A stretch of DNA of 64,000 nucleotides from Acetobacteraceae bacterium (GCA_947475245.1 CANJLW010000007.1:1-64000), one strand, 5' to 3'; counted from the stretch's first letter, positions 1 through 7,597 are shown. Program-made: numbers and translations. Notes: generated by a model not told the origin, from the letters alone.

Positions 1-150
1 TACCCTCGCCTGGCTGAACCGCTGCCGCCGGCTGGCCAAGGATTTCGAGAATCACACTCGTAACGCCTTGGCATTCATCCGCCTCGCGTCGATCAGGCTC
101 ATGCTGAGAAAGCTGTGCAATTCCAAATGAGTGTTTTCAAACGGACACTC
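1..150 (+). mobile_element. IS5-family insertion sequence, right end only
   Basis: The window opens inside an IS5-family element. The last codons of its transposase end at 130, and a terminal sequence GTGTTTTCAAACGGACACTC runs to about 150, where the reading frame of a PIN-domain gene on the other strand begins. The left end lies outside the window, so completeness and target duplication cannot be judged. The outer boundary at 150 is inferred from where PIN similarity stops. Confidence 0.7.
2..130 (+). CDS. IS5-family transposase, C-terminal fragment
   Basis: An open frame from the window edge to TGA at 128-130 encodes 42 residues with the typical C-terminal end of IS5-group DDE transposases: LAWLNRCRRLAKDFENHTRN followed by an ALAFIRLASIRLMLRKL tail. 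The catalytic domain lies upstream of the window, so activity cannot be judged. The stop codon is only about 20 nt from the presumed terminal inverted repeat, as expected for these compact elements. Confidence 0.75.
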   Translation, partial: TLAWLNRCRRLAKDFENHTRNALAFIRLASIRLMLRKLCNSK

Positions 151-407
151 AGAGACTCAATAAGCGGCTCGTACCCGGTTACCAGGGAGTCCTCGGCGTT
201 CTCATCCATCGCCAAACGTAAATCATGTAGTCGTGTTGCCGGGATATGGGGATGGTCTCGAAGTACCGACCTGATCCACTCTTCATGAACATGACCAGAC
301 CAACGCGCCTGGTACAGATCGGCGATGGTCAGGCGCATGAACAGGTTTCGGAGGGAAACGGGATAGAGGACGCCGGCATCCAAAAAGACACGAAGCGATC
401 CCGGCAT
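151..407 (-). pseudogene. PIN-domain (VapC-like) toxin, truncated by IS insertion
   Basis: The N-terminal 85 or so residues of a PIN-domain ribonuclease remain. They begin MPGSLRVFLDAGVLYP with the first conserved acidic residue in FLDAG, and a second acidic patch follows in HVHEEWIRSVL. The frame runs into the IS end, so residues after about 85 are IS-derived and it stops at 99. The second half of the domain, with the remaining metal-binding acids and the usual LPDPDDRHV-like segment, is missing. The start ATG directly abuts the TGA of the antitoxin gene, which fixes the toxin-antitoxin operon. Judged inactive. Confidence 0.7.
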
Positions 408-875
408 TCAGGTTAACCCAAGCTCCTGATCAAGAGCCGACAGCCTGTCGAGCGATGCAGTGCGTGCGCGACGGTGCGCTTCCTTGTAGGTCATCACATC
501 TTTGAACAACACCCGTCGATGGGTACCAACACGGTGCGAAGGGATGCGTCCGTCATCAAGCAGCCGAACAACATAGGGACGGGAGACATTCAACAGTTCG
601 GCTGCTTCCTGTGTCGTCAGTTCGGCATGATGTGGAATGAGTCGGATGGCATGACCGTTTGCCATTTCCGTAAGGATACCCACGAGCAACCGAAATGCTG
701 CCGTGGGGATTGTAATGGGTTTGTTCGACCCATCCTGCTCACCAACAAGCAGTTGCACGGTACCGTTTGCTTTGGCGAGCTTTGACACGAGGAGCGACGT
801 GCATTCACGCGCGACAAGGGCATCGGCATCGGATGGTGCGACGGGTTCTCTGGGATCAAAAGTCAGTGTGAGCAT
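408..875 (-). CDS. Excisionase-type HTH antitoxin of a PIN toxin-antitoxin pair
   Basis: A 155-residue protein whose C-terminal half (about residues 86-140) is a MerR/excisionase-like winged helix: LTTQEAAELLNVSRPYVVRL followed by a DGRIPSHRVGTHRRV wing. The N-terminal half is a small mixed domain of unknown fold. Proteins of this layout are encoded directly before PIN toxins, as here, and are taken to act as DNA-binding antitoxins and autorepressors. The gene is intact although its toxin is cut. The upstream 876-1138 stretch carries AT-rich sequence (TTTATTTTGTTTATG on the minus strand) that could hold its promoter. Confidence 0.7.
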   Translation of the reverse strand: MLTLTFDPREPVAPSDADALVARECTSLLVSKLAKANGTVQLLVGEQDGSNKPITIPTAAFRLLVGILTEMANGHAIRLIPHHAELTTQEAAELLNVSRPYVVRLLDDGRIPSHRVGTHRRVLFKDVMTYKEAHRRARTASLDRLSALDQELGLT

Positions 876-1105
876 GGTCTACCTCTGGCACCGACGTAGC
901 ACATAAACAAAATAAACGCAACCCAACCGAAATATCCGAAAACTGGAGCCGCATAAGGCGAAGGAAGCCTTACGCCGCCGAGATGCGGAGATAATCGGCG
1001 TCCCTGACTGTACCGCCCACAAGACCCATCATTTTGGTACAAATATCCTGGAGAGCGCGGGAGTGCCCTTTTGGCCAAGCCGCTCGGATGTCCCACATTC
1101 GGCTC

Positions 1106-1132
1106 GGGGGGGGCGACGTTCACCCCCCCCCC
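1106..1132. other. G-run / C-run hairpin downstream of the monooxygenase gene
   Basis: Eight consecutive G (1106-1113) and ten consecutive C (1123-1132) face each other across a nine-base spacer, forming a GC-only hairpin 6 nt past the TAG of the leftward monooxygenase gene. There is no T-run, so it is not a standard intrinsic terminator. It could still end transcription, or it could be a slippage-prone tract whose length is uncertain in the assembly. Confidence 0.45.
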
Positions 1133-1138
1133 GCGTCG

Positions 1139-2164
1139 CTATTGAAACGCCGGCATAACCTCTTCCGAGAACAGACGCATGGAGCGAAGCACCTTGTCGT
1201 GCTCCAGATCGCCGAACCAGAAATTGGCGTTGAAGTGATCGATCTTCATCGCGTCGCGCAGCCGTTCCAGCTTGGCGATGCACGCTTTCGGCGTGCCCAT
1301 GATGAAGTAATTCTCCAACAGGTCATTCGCATCCGGCTCATTCTCCCGCGGGATCGCAATCGCTCGGCCCTTTTCCACGCGCTCCAGCCCCTGACGCAGG
1401 CTTAGCGTCACGCGCATGTTCCAGCGCGCATGCTCCACCACCGCCGGCAGTTCTGATTCATCATGAGTCACGTAAACCGGCCGCTGCGTGCTGATCTTGA
1501 TCCGGGACCGCAACGCGGGCGCAAGCTCCATGGCATCGTAGGCCTGCCGGAACTCCCGCAGCCGATCGACCGACACGCCGAAACCGCCCGAAACGATATT
1601 GAAGCCGCGCTTCGCGGTGGCAATGATCGACTCCGGGCTTTGACCCACGATCCAGATCGGCGGATGCGGCTGCTGGATGGGCGTCGGCAGCACACTCGTT
1701 TCGGCAAACTTGAAGTGCTTGCCTTCGTAAGCGAACGGCTTCCCCTGAAATGCCAGCAGAAGGATATCCAGACCTTCCTCGAACCGCGCGCGACTGTCGG
1801 TCAGCGAAATGCCCAGCCGCTCAAACTCATAGGTCTGATAGCCGCGCCCCAGACCGATATCGAGCCGCCCCTTGCTGAGCAAGTCGGCGGTCGCGATTTC
1901 CTCCGCCACTACAAGCGGGTGATGCAGCGGCAGCACGACGACCGCGGAACCGACCCGGATCCGTTCCGTGCGGGCCGCGAGGTGCGTCGCGAACATCAAC
2001 GGGCGAGACAAGTACCCATAGGTCGAAAAATGATGTTCGGCGCACCACACGCTGCCGAAGCCGAGCGCGTCGGCTTCCTGGGCGATTTTGGTGCCGAACG
2101 CGAAGACTTCTTCAGAGCTGCGGGCGCTGGGCGACTGCAACAGCAGAAACGTGCCGAATTCCAT
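1139..2164 (-). CDS. LLM-class flavin-dependent oxidoreductase
   Basis: A 341-residue bacterial-luciferase-like monooxygenase (TIM barrel, F420/FMN family). Visible features are the MEFGTFLLLQ first strand, AEHHF at 42-46, VGSAVVVLPLHHPL in the third strand, GRGYQTYEFERLG, and the later IVGQSPESI segment. It is close in layout to the alkanal monooxygenase alpha-like subgroup that uses reduced flavin supplied by a separate reductase. It lies 12 nt after the amidohydrolase gene in the same direction and is probably co-transcribed with it. No flavin reductase is visible nearby. The substrate is unknown. Confidence 0.85.
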   Translation of the reverse strand: MEFGTFLLLQSPSARSSEEVFAFGTKIAQEADALGFGSVWCAEHHFSTYGYLSRPLMFATHLAARTERIRVGSAVVVLPLHHPLVVAEEIATADLLSKGRLDIGLGRGYQTYEFERLGISLTDSRARFEEGLDILLLAFQGKPFAYEGKHFKFAETSVLPTPIQQPHPPIWIVGQSPESIIATAKRGFNIVSGGFGVSVDRLREFRQAYDAMELAPALRSRIKISTQRPVYVTHDESELPAVVEHARWNMRVTLSLRQGLERVEKGRAIAIPRENEPDANDLLENYFIMGTPKACIAKLERLRDAMKIDHFNANFWFGDLEHDKVLRSMRLFSEEVMPAFQ

Positions 2165-2176
2165 TTTATCTCTCTG

Positions 2177-3016
2177 TTATACCTTGGGGGACCAGCCGTA
2201 TGCCTTCGCGCAAGCCCCGCCCATCAGCATCGCCCGCTCACTCTCGTTCAACCGGTCCGTCAGCCGGAACGGTTCCACGGCCTGTTCGTAGTTCACAACC
2301 GCGAACGCCCGAGTCCAATCCGTGCCCCACAGGCACCGCTCGAAACCCCAGGCGTCGAAGACGCGCGCCAGCGGGTCCCAGATGTCCGCGAACGGATACG
2401 GCTCGCGCGACAGCGTGCACGCGCCGCTGACCTTGATTACCGCGTTCGACCGCTTGGCGAGTTCCAGAACTTTCGGCAGGTCCGCCCAGGGCTGCTCCGG
2501 CGCGGGCGGCACGCGGGGTTGCAGGATGCCCAGATGGTCGACGATGAACCGCGTTTGCGGATGACGGTCGATCAGCGCGATGCCGTCGTCCAGATTGCCC
2601 CAGAACAGGATATTGACCGGAAAATCGACCGCCGCCGCCGCGCGCAGGATGCGATCCAGCCCCGGATCGCCGGGGGACCGACCGGAGTCGTGCGGCAGCA
2701 TGATCCGCACGCCGACCGCGCCGGGCGTCGCCTTCCAATCCGCGATCACATCCGCGACCGCCGGGTTATCCGGATCGACCGGCTTCACGATGCCGAACCG
2801 GCCGGGATGGGCGCGCTGCACCTCTACCGCATAGCTGGCGTCGTACTGGTAAAGGCTGAACGCGGAGATAAAGATCGCGCCGTCGACGCCGACCTTGTCC
2901 ATCGCCGCCACCATCTCGTCACCCGTGACGTGGGCCGGCCAGTTCGGCACGCTGTGCCAGGGCCGCTTGGCCGTATTCGCTTCGTACGCATGGACCTGCG
3001 AATCGATGATTGTCAT
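2177..3016 (-). CDS. Amidohydrolase family protein (2-pyrone-4,6-dicarboxylate hydrolase-like)
   Basis: A TIM-barrel amidohydrolase-2 family protein of 279 residues. The first strand reads IIDSQVHAY, with Gln at the first metal-ligand position as in a known branch of this family. A central IVDHLG and the C-terminal LWGTDW Asp complete the metal site. The start at 3016 is chosen because AAAGGAG lies seven to eight bases ahead; an in-frame ATG ten codons earlier lacks such a site. It leads a two-gene leftward operon with the luciferase-like gene. Hydrolysis of a lactone or amide ring product is likely; the substrate is unknown. Confidence 0.8.
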   Translation of the reverse strand: MTIIDSQVHAYEANTAKRPWHSVPNWPAHVTGDEMVAAMDKVGVDGAIFISAFSLYQYDASYAVEVQRAHPGRFGIVKPVDPDNPAVADVIADWKATPGAVGVRIMLPHDSGRSPGDPGLDRILRAAAAVDFPVNILFWGNLDDGIALIDRHPQTRFIVDHLGILQPRVPPAPEQPWADLPKVLELAKRSNAVIKVSGACTLSREPYPFADIWDPLARVFDAWGFERCLWGTDWTRAFAVVNYEQAVEPFRLTDRLNESERAMLMGGACAKAYGWSPKV

Positions 3017-3172
3017 CCGGAACGCTCCTTTTACCCCCGCGATCAAAGCAGGTTTGTGTCCGCCCGGTCCAGACCGGACGCCCGCCCTTGACCTTGATGC
3101 CGACGGCGTATTCGCTACAGAAGTACAGCCAGACGGTGCCGCGACACCCCACGATCTTCAGGAAACCGCCCC

Positions 3173-4519
3173 ATGACCACCCGCAAAATGCGGCTCGGCC
3201 TTTCGATACGCGGCCATGGGTATCATCCCGCCGCCTGGCGCCATCCCGATGTGCCCGCCGACGGCACGCTGCAGGTCGAGCATTACGTGCGCAGCACCCG
3301 CATCGCGGAGCGCGGCAAGCTGGATATGATCTTCTTCGCCGACGGCGCGGGGATCAGGCAGGGCGATATCCCCCGCGGCTCCCTGGCCAGGACCGGCCGG
3401 GACATGATCGAGCTGGAACCGATGACTCTCCTGCCCGCGCTGGCGATGGTCAGCGAAAACGTCGGGTTGGTCACCACCGCGTCCACCACATACAACGAGC
3501 CCTATAACCTCGCCCGCAAGTTCGCCACGCTCGACCTCATCAGCAAGGGCCGAGCGGGGTGGAATGTTGTGGCGTCGTGGTCGGAGCACGAGGCGCGGAA
3601 TTTCGGGCTTGAAACGACGCTGGACTACGACACCCGCTATGCTCGCTCCGCCGAGTTCGTGGAGGTGGTGAAAGGCCTGTGGGACGGTTGGGAAGACGGC
3701 GCTCTGGTCCTAGACAAGGCGAGCGGCCAATATTACGACGAAACCAAGATGCACGTGCTCGACCATCGCGGACGCTTCTTCAAGGTGCGCGGCCCGTTGA
3801 CGGTGACGTGCATGCCGCAGGGCCATCCGGTGATCGTCCAGGCCGGCGCGTCCGAACAGGGGCGGGAATTGGGGGCGGCGACCGCCGATGTCATCTATGC
3901 GATCAATACTTCGCTCGACAGCGCGCGCGCCTACTATGCCGATGTGAAGGGGCGGATGGCGAAATACGGGCGCGAACCCGACGACCTGAAGATCATGCCG
4001 GCCTTCTGTCCGATCGTTGGCCACACGCGCGCGGAAGCACAGGCGAAGTACGATCAGTTGCAGGGGCTGTTCGATCCGCTGGCCGGCCTCGGCTCACTCT
4101 ACAGCGCGTTCGGCGATCTGTCGGGCTACGCGCTTGATGACCCGCTGCCGGAAGACGCTCTGGGCAAGCAGGAACTGCGCAGCCTCAGCGCGCAGTTCGT
4201 GGAGCGGATGCGGCGGGAAAAACCAACCATTCGCGACCTCTATCTGCGCGCGGGCATCACCGGTTCCGCCTGCATCGGCACCCCGGACGATATCGCCGAT
4301 GCCATGCAGGCCCTGTTCGAAGCGGGGGCGTGCGACGGCTTCAACATCACCCCGGCCACGCTGCCTGGCGGCGCCGAGGATTTCGTCGACATGGTCGTGC
4401 CCGAACTGCGCCGTCGCGGGTTGTTCCGCGCCGACTACGAAGGCAAAACCCTGCGCGAAAATCTCGGCCTGCGGCCCGTGGTGAACCGCTACGCCCGGGA
4501 TCGTCGCGCCGCGGAATGA
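3173..4519 (+). CDS. NtaA/SnaA/DszA-family flavin-dependent monooxygenase
   Basis: A 448-residue protein of the nitrilotriacetate/DszA monooxygenase family, FMNH2-dependent with reduced flavin from a separate reductase. It opens with MRLGLSIRGHGYHPAAWRHP and HYVRSTRIAERGKLDMIFFADG, then shows the family sequence GRAGWNVVASWSEHEARNFG and VIVQAGASEQGRELG. Length matches the family. AGGAAA precedes the ATG. It is transcribed divergently from the amidohydrolase across a 156-bp gap and is followed after 38 nt by an SDR gene. The family cleaves C-N or C-S bonds oxidatively; the substrate here is unknown. Confidence 0.85.
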   Translation: MTTRKMRLGLSIRGHGYHPAAWRHPDVPADGTLQVEHYVRSTRIAERGKLDMIFFADGAGIRQGDIPRGSLARTGRDMIELEPMTLLPALAMVSENVGLVTTASTTYNEPYNLARKFATLDLISKGRAGWNVVASWSEHEARNFGLETTLDYDTRYARSAEFVEVVKGLWDGWEDGALVLDKASGQYYDETKMHVLDHRGRFFKVRGPLTVTCMPQGHPVIVQAGASEQGRELGAATADVIYAINTSLDSARAYYADVKGRMAKYGREPDDLKIMPAFCPIVGHTRAEAQAKYDQLQGLFDPLAGLGSLYSAFGDLSGYALDDPLPEDALGKQELRSLSAQFVERMRREKPTIRDLYLRAGITGSACIGTPDDIADAMQALFEAGACDGFNITPATLPGGAEDFVDMVVPELRRRGLFRADYEGKTLRENLGLRPVVNRYARDRRAAE

Positions 4520-4557
4520 CCGGTCAATCGCAACAACATAACAAGGGAGAAAAACCG

Positions 4558-5529
4558 ATGAAGGATCTATCCGGCAGGCTCGCCGTCGTAACCGGCGGCG
4601 GATCGGGCATGGGCCGCGAGCTCGTGCGTCAATTGGTGGCGGAGGGCTGTGCCGTCGCGATGTGCGACGTCTCCACCCGCGGCATGGCGGAAACCCGCCA
4701 ACTCTGCGAAGCGGCGGGTCTGCCGCAGGGGCTGCGCATCACGTCCCACGTCGCCGACGTCTCCAACGAAGCCGACGTGCTGCGCTTTCGCGACGCGGTG
4801 GCGGCGGAACACGGCACCGATCGCATCCATCTGCTGTTCAACAACGCGGGCATCAGCGGCGGCGGCAGCATGATCGTCAACGACCGAACGGAGTGGGAGC
4901 GGACCTTCAACATCTGCTGGGGCGGCGTCTATCTGAACACGCGCGCCTTCCTGCCGATGCTGCGCGCAGCGGATGAGGCGCACATCGTCAATACCAGCAG
5001 CATGAACGGGTTCTGGGCCTCGGTCGGTCCCGACACCCCGCATACCGCCTATTCCGCCGCGAAATTCGCGGTCAAGGGCTTTACCGAGGCGTTGATCGCC
5101 GATTTCCGGATGAACGCGCCGCATATCAAGGTGTCTGTCGTCATGCCCGGCCATATCGGCACGGGCATTCGCGACAACTCCTTGAAGGTGCAAACGCAGA
5201 CCGACGCCGACGGGCTGAACGCGGCACAGATCGCGCAAATCCGCACGCGCATGGCCTCCATGGGCCGTGACTCCGCGCAATACTCCGACGCCGATATCGA
5301 ACGCATGCACGCCGAACGCGCTCGGCGCTTCGTCACCGACGCGCCGACCAGCGCGGCGGAGGCTGCGACGATCATTCTGAACGGGGTCAAGGCGGACCGT
5401 CTGCGGATTCTCGTCGGCCCCGACGCGGAACTGATCGATCGCCTGGTGCGCGCCGACCCCGACAATGCGTACGAGCCGGAGTTCTACGAGCGTTTCGCCA
5501 CCGAGGCAGGTTGGTACCCCGGTCGCTGA
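4558..5529 (+). CDS. SDR-family NAD(P)-dependent oxidoreductase
   Basis: A 323-residue classical short-chain dehydrogenase. The cofactor motif TGGGSGMG is at residues 12-19, NNAG at 95-98, Ser at about 147-148 and the catalytic Y165-x3-K169 in YSAAK. A C-terminal extension of some 80 residues exceeds the usual 250-residue length. AAGGGAG sits ahead of the chosen ATG; the open frame extends upstream into the preceding gene but without a start signal. It is in operon with the monooxygenase 38 nt upstream and the small gene after it, and likely oxidises or reduces an intermediate of the same unknown pathway. Confidence 0.85.
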   Translation: MKDLSGRLAVVTGGGSGMGRELVRQLVAEGCAVAMCDVSTRGMAETRQLCEAAGLPQGLRITSHVADVSNEADVLRFRDAVAAEHGTDRIHLLFNNAGISGGGSMIVNDRTEWERTFNICWGGVYLNTRAFLPMLRAADEAHIVNTSSMNGFWASVGPDTPHTAYSAAKFAVKGFTEALIADFRMNAPHIKVSVVMPGHIGTGIRDNSLKVQTQTDADGLNAAQIAQIRTRMASMGRDSAQYSDADIERMHAERARRFVTDAPTSAAEAATIILNGVKADRLRILVGPDAELIDRLVRADPDNAYEPEFYERFATEAGWYPGR

Positions 5530-5549
5530 CAAGACCACAGGAGACGGCA

Positions 5550-5879
5550 ATGCGTGACGGAGCGGAACCCTGGCGGACCGGAGACCTCGCGTATCTGGAA
5601 CGCGAGATTAATTACTGGACCGGTCCAATCGGCTATGCGGCATGTGCCGCGGGCGTGCACCGCGCCCGCGCCTATGCGGCCGAACGGGGCATGGATCGCG
5701 TTGCCGTGCTCACCGCATGGGCTGCCCGCTATGACGACGTTCTGCGGGACGTTGTGGCGGGCATCGATCCCGCCGGGCTTGTCGTGGACTGCGACGGGGC
5801 TGAAATCGTCGTCATGCCGACGCCGGAAAGCCTCGATCGCTTTGTGGCGTGGTGCCGGACGCGGGTGCGCTGGGTGTGA
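5550..5879 (+). CDS. Hypothetical protein, 109 aa
   Basis: A small soluble acidic protein with no family I recognise, beginning MRDGAEPWRTGDLAYLEREI and containing an Ala-rich helix with aromatic residues (INYWTGPIGYAACAAGVHRARAYAAERG). An AGGAG site lies just before the chosen ATG, 20 nt after the SDR stop, so it is the last gene of the monooxygenase-SDR operon. An intrinsic terminator follows at 5904. No signal peptide or membrane segment is visible. Confidence 0.7.
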   Translation: MRDGAEPWRTGDLAYLEREINYWTGPIGYAACAAGVHRARAYAAERGMDRVAVLTAWAARYDDVLRDVVAGIDPAGLVVDCDGAEIVVMPTPESLDRFVAWCRTRVRWV

Positions 5880-5903
5880 CGGTGGGTGCCTCGCTATACG
5901 AAG

Positions 5904-5938
5904 CGCCCGCTCCGGCAATGCCGTAGAGCGGGCGTTTT
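5904..5938 (+). terminator. Intrinsic terminator after the monooxygenase-SDR operon
   Basis: Perfect 8-bp arms CGCCCGCT (5904-5911) and AGCGGGCG (5927-5934) are followed directly by TTTT, placed 24 nt after the stop of the last operon gene. Confidence 0.8.
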
Positions 5939-6066
5939 GCATTCAGTCTTGTTCCCAGAAGTTTCGAATATCGGAAAAAAGATGGCAGGAAGGCTGAAAA
6001 AATCAGCGATAATATTGCGATTTGGATTCAAACTGCGTATTATGTACATGAAAGGAGTCACATCTT

Positions 6067-6129
6067 ATGTATATTTATATATTATTAATCAAAGCAGTAG
6101 CTTATTTTATCCAATTGCTAGTTAGATAA
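6067..6129 (+). CDS. Possible 20-aa hydrophobic peptide
   Basis: ATG at 6067 opens 20 codons ending in TAA at 6127. The product starts MYIYILLIKAVAYF and ends in Arg: one short membrane-type helix with a positive C-terminus. A strong GAAAGGAG sits nine bases ahead of the ATG, which is why a tiny frame is worth listing. Composition, size and the following palindrome resemble type I toxins or small membrane peptides, but homology cannot be tested here and chance in AT-rich DNA is possible. Confidence 0.3.
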   Translation: MYIYILLIKAVAYFIQLLVR

Positions 6130-6142
6130 CGCCGCACCGGCT

Positions 6143-6164
6143 ACGCGTCGCAAGTGCGACGCGT
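6143..6164. repeat. Perfect 10-bp palindrome
   Basis: ACGCGTCGCA (6143-6152) and TGCGACGCGT (6155-6164) are exact inverted repeats separated by AG, 13 nt after the possible small ORF. No T-run follows. It could be a transcript-end hairpin or a protein-binding dyad. Confidence 0.5.
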
Positions 6165-6315
6165 CCCTGGGCTTAATCCTGTCTTGTGCAGACAGGGAGG
6201 TCTGGCTGCCGGGGCGTCCGAAAATCTTGAATCTTGCAGTCGCTAACTACCTTGAAACATCCCCCCCTTATCCTTTCGTGGAATGTCCCTGGTGAAGGGA
6301 TTCCTGAAAGGCCGC

Positions 6316-6372
6316 AAGCAGCCGCTTGCAAAGCGGCAGCACCGAAAGGTGCCGTCGGTTCGAACCCCACCC
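6316..6372 (+). other. tRNA-like 3' fragment (degenerate)
   Basis: An anticodon-type stem-loop GCCGC-TTGCAAA-GCGGC (anticodon position GCA, Cys-like) at 6321-6337 is followed by a variable-arm-like hairpin GCACC-GAAA-GGTGC and by GGTTCGAAC in T-loop context. The T-stem has a C:C mismatch. The 3' CCCCC has no partner acceptor strand upstream and no D-arm is visible, so this is not a working tRNA. It could be a decayed tRNA or an integration scar; chance cannot be excluded. Confidence 0.25.
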
Positions 6373-6373
6373 C

Positions 6374-7597
6374 CTATTGTAACCGCGGCCCCGGATCCAT
6401 GCCCATCAACGCGCGCCCCCCGATCGGATACCACTCCGGCGCGACCATGCCGGTCTGCCCGACCGTGTGCAGATCGCGCCAGCATTCCGACATGCGGGTG
6501 CCGCGCTTGAATCCGGTCGTGCCGCTGAAGTGATAGACCAAATCCATCGCCTGACGGGCCGCGTCGCCGGAGTTGACCGCCGCCAACCGGCAGCGGGCGC
6601 GTTGCTGCAACGTCGTTTCCCCGCCGGCCGCCATGGTGTTCCACAATTCGGCGACCGTCGTCGATCGCCATAGCCGAGCGGCGCTGAGTATGGTGTCGGC
6701 GCGGGCGATGGCCTCCTGGACTTGTTCGCTCTGCGCCAGGGTGGCGCTGCCGCGTCCGCGCGGCACCTTCACGGTGGCCAGGTCGATCAGCGCCGCGATG
6801 CCCGCGCGCGCGATACCGGTCACGACGGAGCTGTGATGCGGCCCGACCCAGGCGACGGAGGGCAGGGCATAGGTCAGCCCCGGCCAGCGCGACCACTGAT
6901 TATCCAGCGGTGCCCCGGCGTGGTACATCACGCGATGTTCGGGGATGAACACATCCGTCACCGTCCAGTCGAAGCTGCCGGTGCCGCGCAGGCCGCTGAC
7001 ATCCCAGGTGCCCGGGATGATTTCGGTCTCCGATTTGCGGAACAGGCCGCGCCAGTTTCCCGCCGCGCCGGTCGGCCCCGGACGGGGTTTACCGTTCTCG
7101 AGGATCTGGAAACTGCCAAGCATCCAGCTTGCTTCCATGCACCCGGTGCCGAAGGTCCAGTGGCCGGTGACTCGGTAGCCGCCCGGCACCGGTTCGGCCG
7201 ACCCGCCGCCCGCGACGGCGGTGCCGGCGACGACCACATCGCGGCCCTGACCATGGATGTCCTGGATGCCGTCGTCGGACAGGCCGAGCGTGATCAGCTT
7301 GACGATATTGTTGTTGGCGATGTTCCAGCCGACCGATCCGCAGCCCTCGGCGAGCGTTTCCACGACGCCGGTATAGGTGACCGGATCGACCTGTAGCCCT
7401 CCCAGCGAGCGCGGCATGACCATGCGGTAAAAGCCGGCATCGTGCAGTTGGGCGACGAGTTCGGGTGGAAAGCGTTGTTCGCGTTCGATCTGTTCGGCGA
7501 AGCCGCGCAGCATCGGGTGCATCGCGCGGGCCTGGCGCACCAGCGGGTGAGCGTCGACATCCGTAGAGAGGCGCGCGTCCTCGATCGTCGTTTCCAT
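6374..7597 (-). CDS. Acyl-CoA-dehydrogenase-fold flavin monooxygenase (HpaB/HsaA/DszC-like)
   Basis: A 407-residue protein of the ACAD-fold group that acts as FMNH2/FADH2-dependent hydroxylases. It shows an N-terminal helical domain (QIEREQRFPPELVAQLHDAG), the family sequence FYRMVMPRSLGGLQVDP, a beta domain with GYRVTGHWTFGTGC, and a C-terminal HFSGTTGFKRGTRMSECWRD. Start at 7597 (METTIEDARL) fits the domain; the frame runs further upstream into repeat DNA and is ignored there. No partner flavin reductase is adjacent. It is divergent from the enolase-family gene across repeat array 1. The substrate is unknown. Confidence 0.8.
   Translation of the reverse strand: METTIEDARLSTDVDAHPLVRQARAMHPMLRGFAEQIEREQRFPPELVAQLHDAGFYRMVMPRSLGGLQVDPVTYTGVVETLAEGCGSVGWNIANNNIVKLITLGLSDDGIQDIHGQGRDVVVAGTAVAGGGSAEPVPGGYRVTGHWTFGTGCMEASWMLGSFQILENGKPRPGPTGAAGNWRGLFRKSETEIIPGTWDVSGLRGTGSFDWTVTDVFIPEHRVMYHAGAPLDNQWSRWPGLTYALPSVAWVGPHHSSVVTGIARAGIAALIDLATVKVPRGRGSATLAQSEQVQEAIARADTILSAARLWRSTTVAELWNTMAAGGETTLQQRARCRLAAVNSGDAARQAMDLVYHFSGTTGFKRGTRMSECWRDLHTVGQTGMVAPEWYPIGGRALMGMDPGPRLQ

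Larger units (their letters stand above)
5939..6373. other. AT-rich intergenic island without a recognised gene
   Basis: About 190 bases (5941-6130) are strikingly AT-rich against the GC-rich neighbours. They hold a possible 20-codon ORF (6067-6129) and are followed by a perfect palindrome (6143-6164) and a tRNA-like 3' fragment (about 6316-6372). The rest (6165-6315) shows nothing I can name. The base composition suggests acquired DNA or an integration scar. Confidence 0.5.

Noticed and set aside
1463-3091. 542-codon plus-strand frame opposite the monooxygenase and amidohydrolase genes
   Set aside because: Arg/Gln/Pro-rich antisense shadow of two well-supported genes.
5886-6125. 79-codon frame over the terminator and AT-rich island
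   Set aside because: It runs through an intrinsic terminator, has no ribosome site and a composition shift midway.
6173-6370. 65-aa minus-strand frame starting MGFEPT
   Set aside because: MGFEPT is the usual false translation of a tRNA T-arm; no domain and low-complexity Ala-rich content.
6294-6376. Complete tRNA-Cys gene
   Set aside because: No acceptor partner for the 3' CCCCC, no D-arm, and a C:C mismatch in the T-stem.
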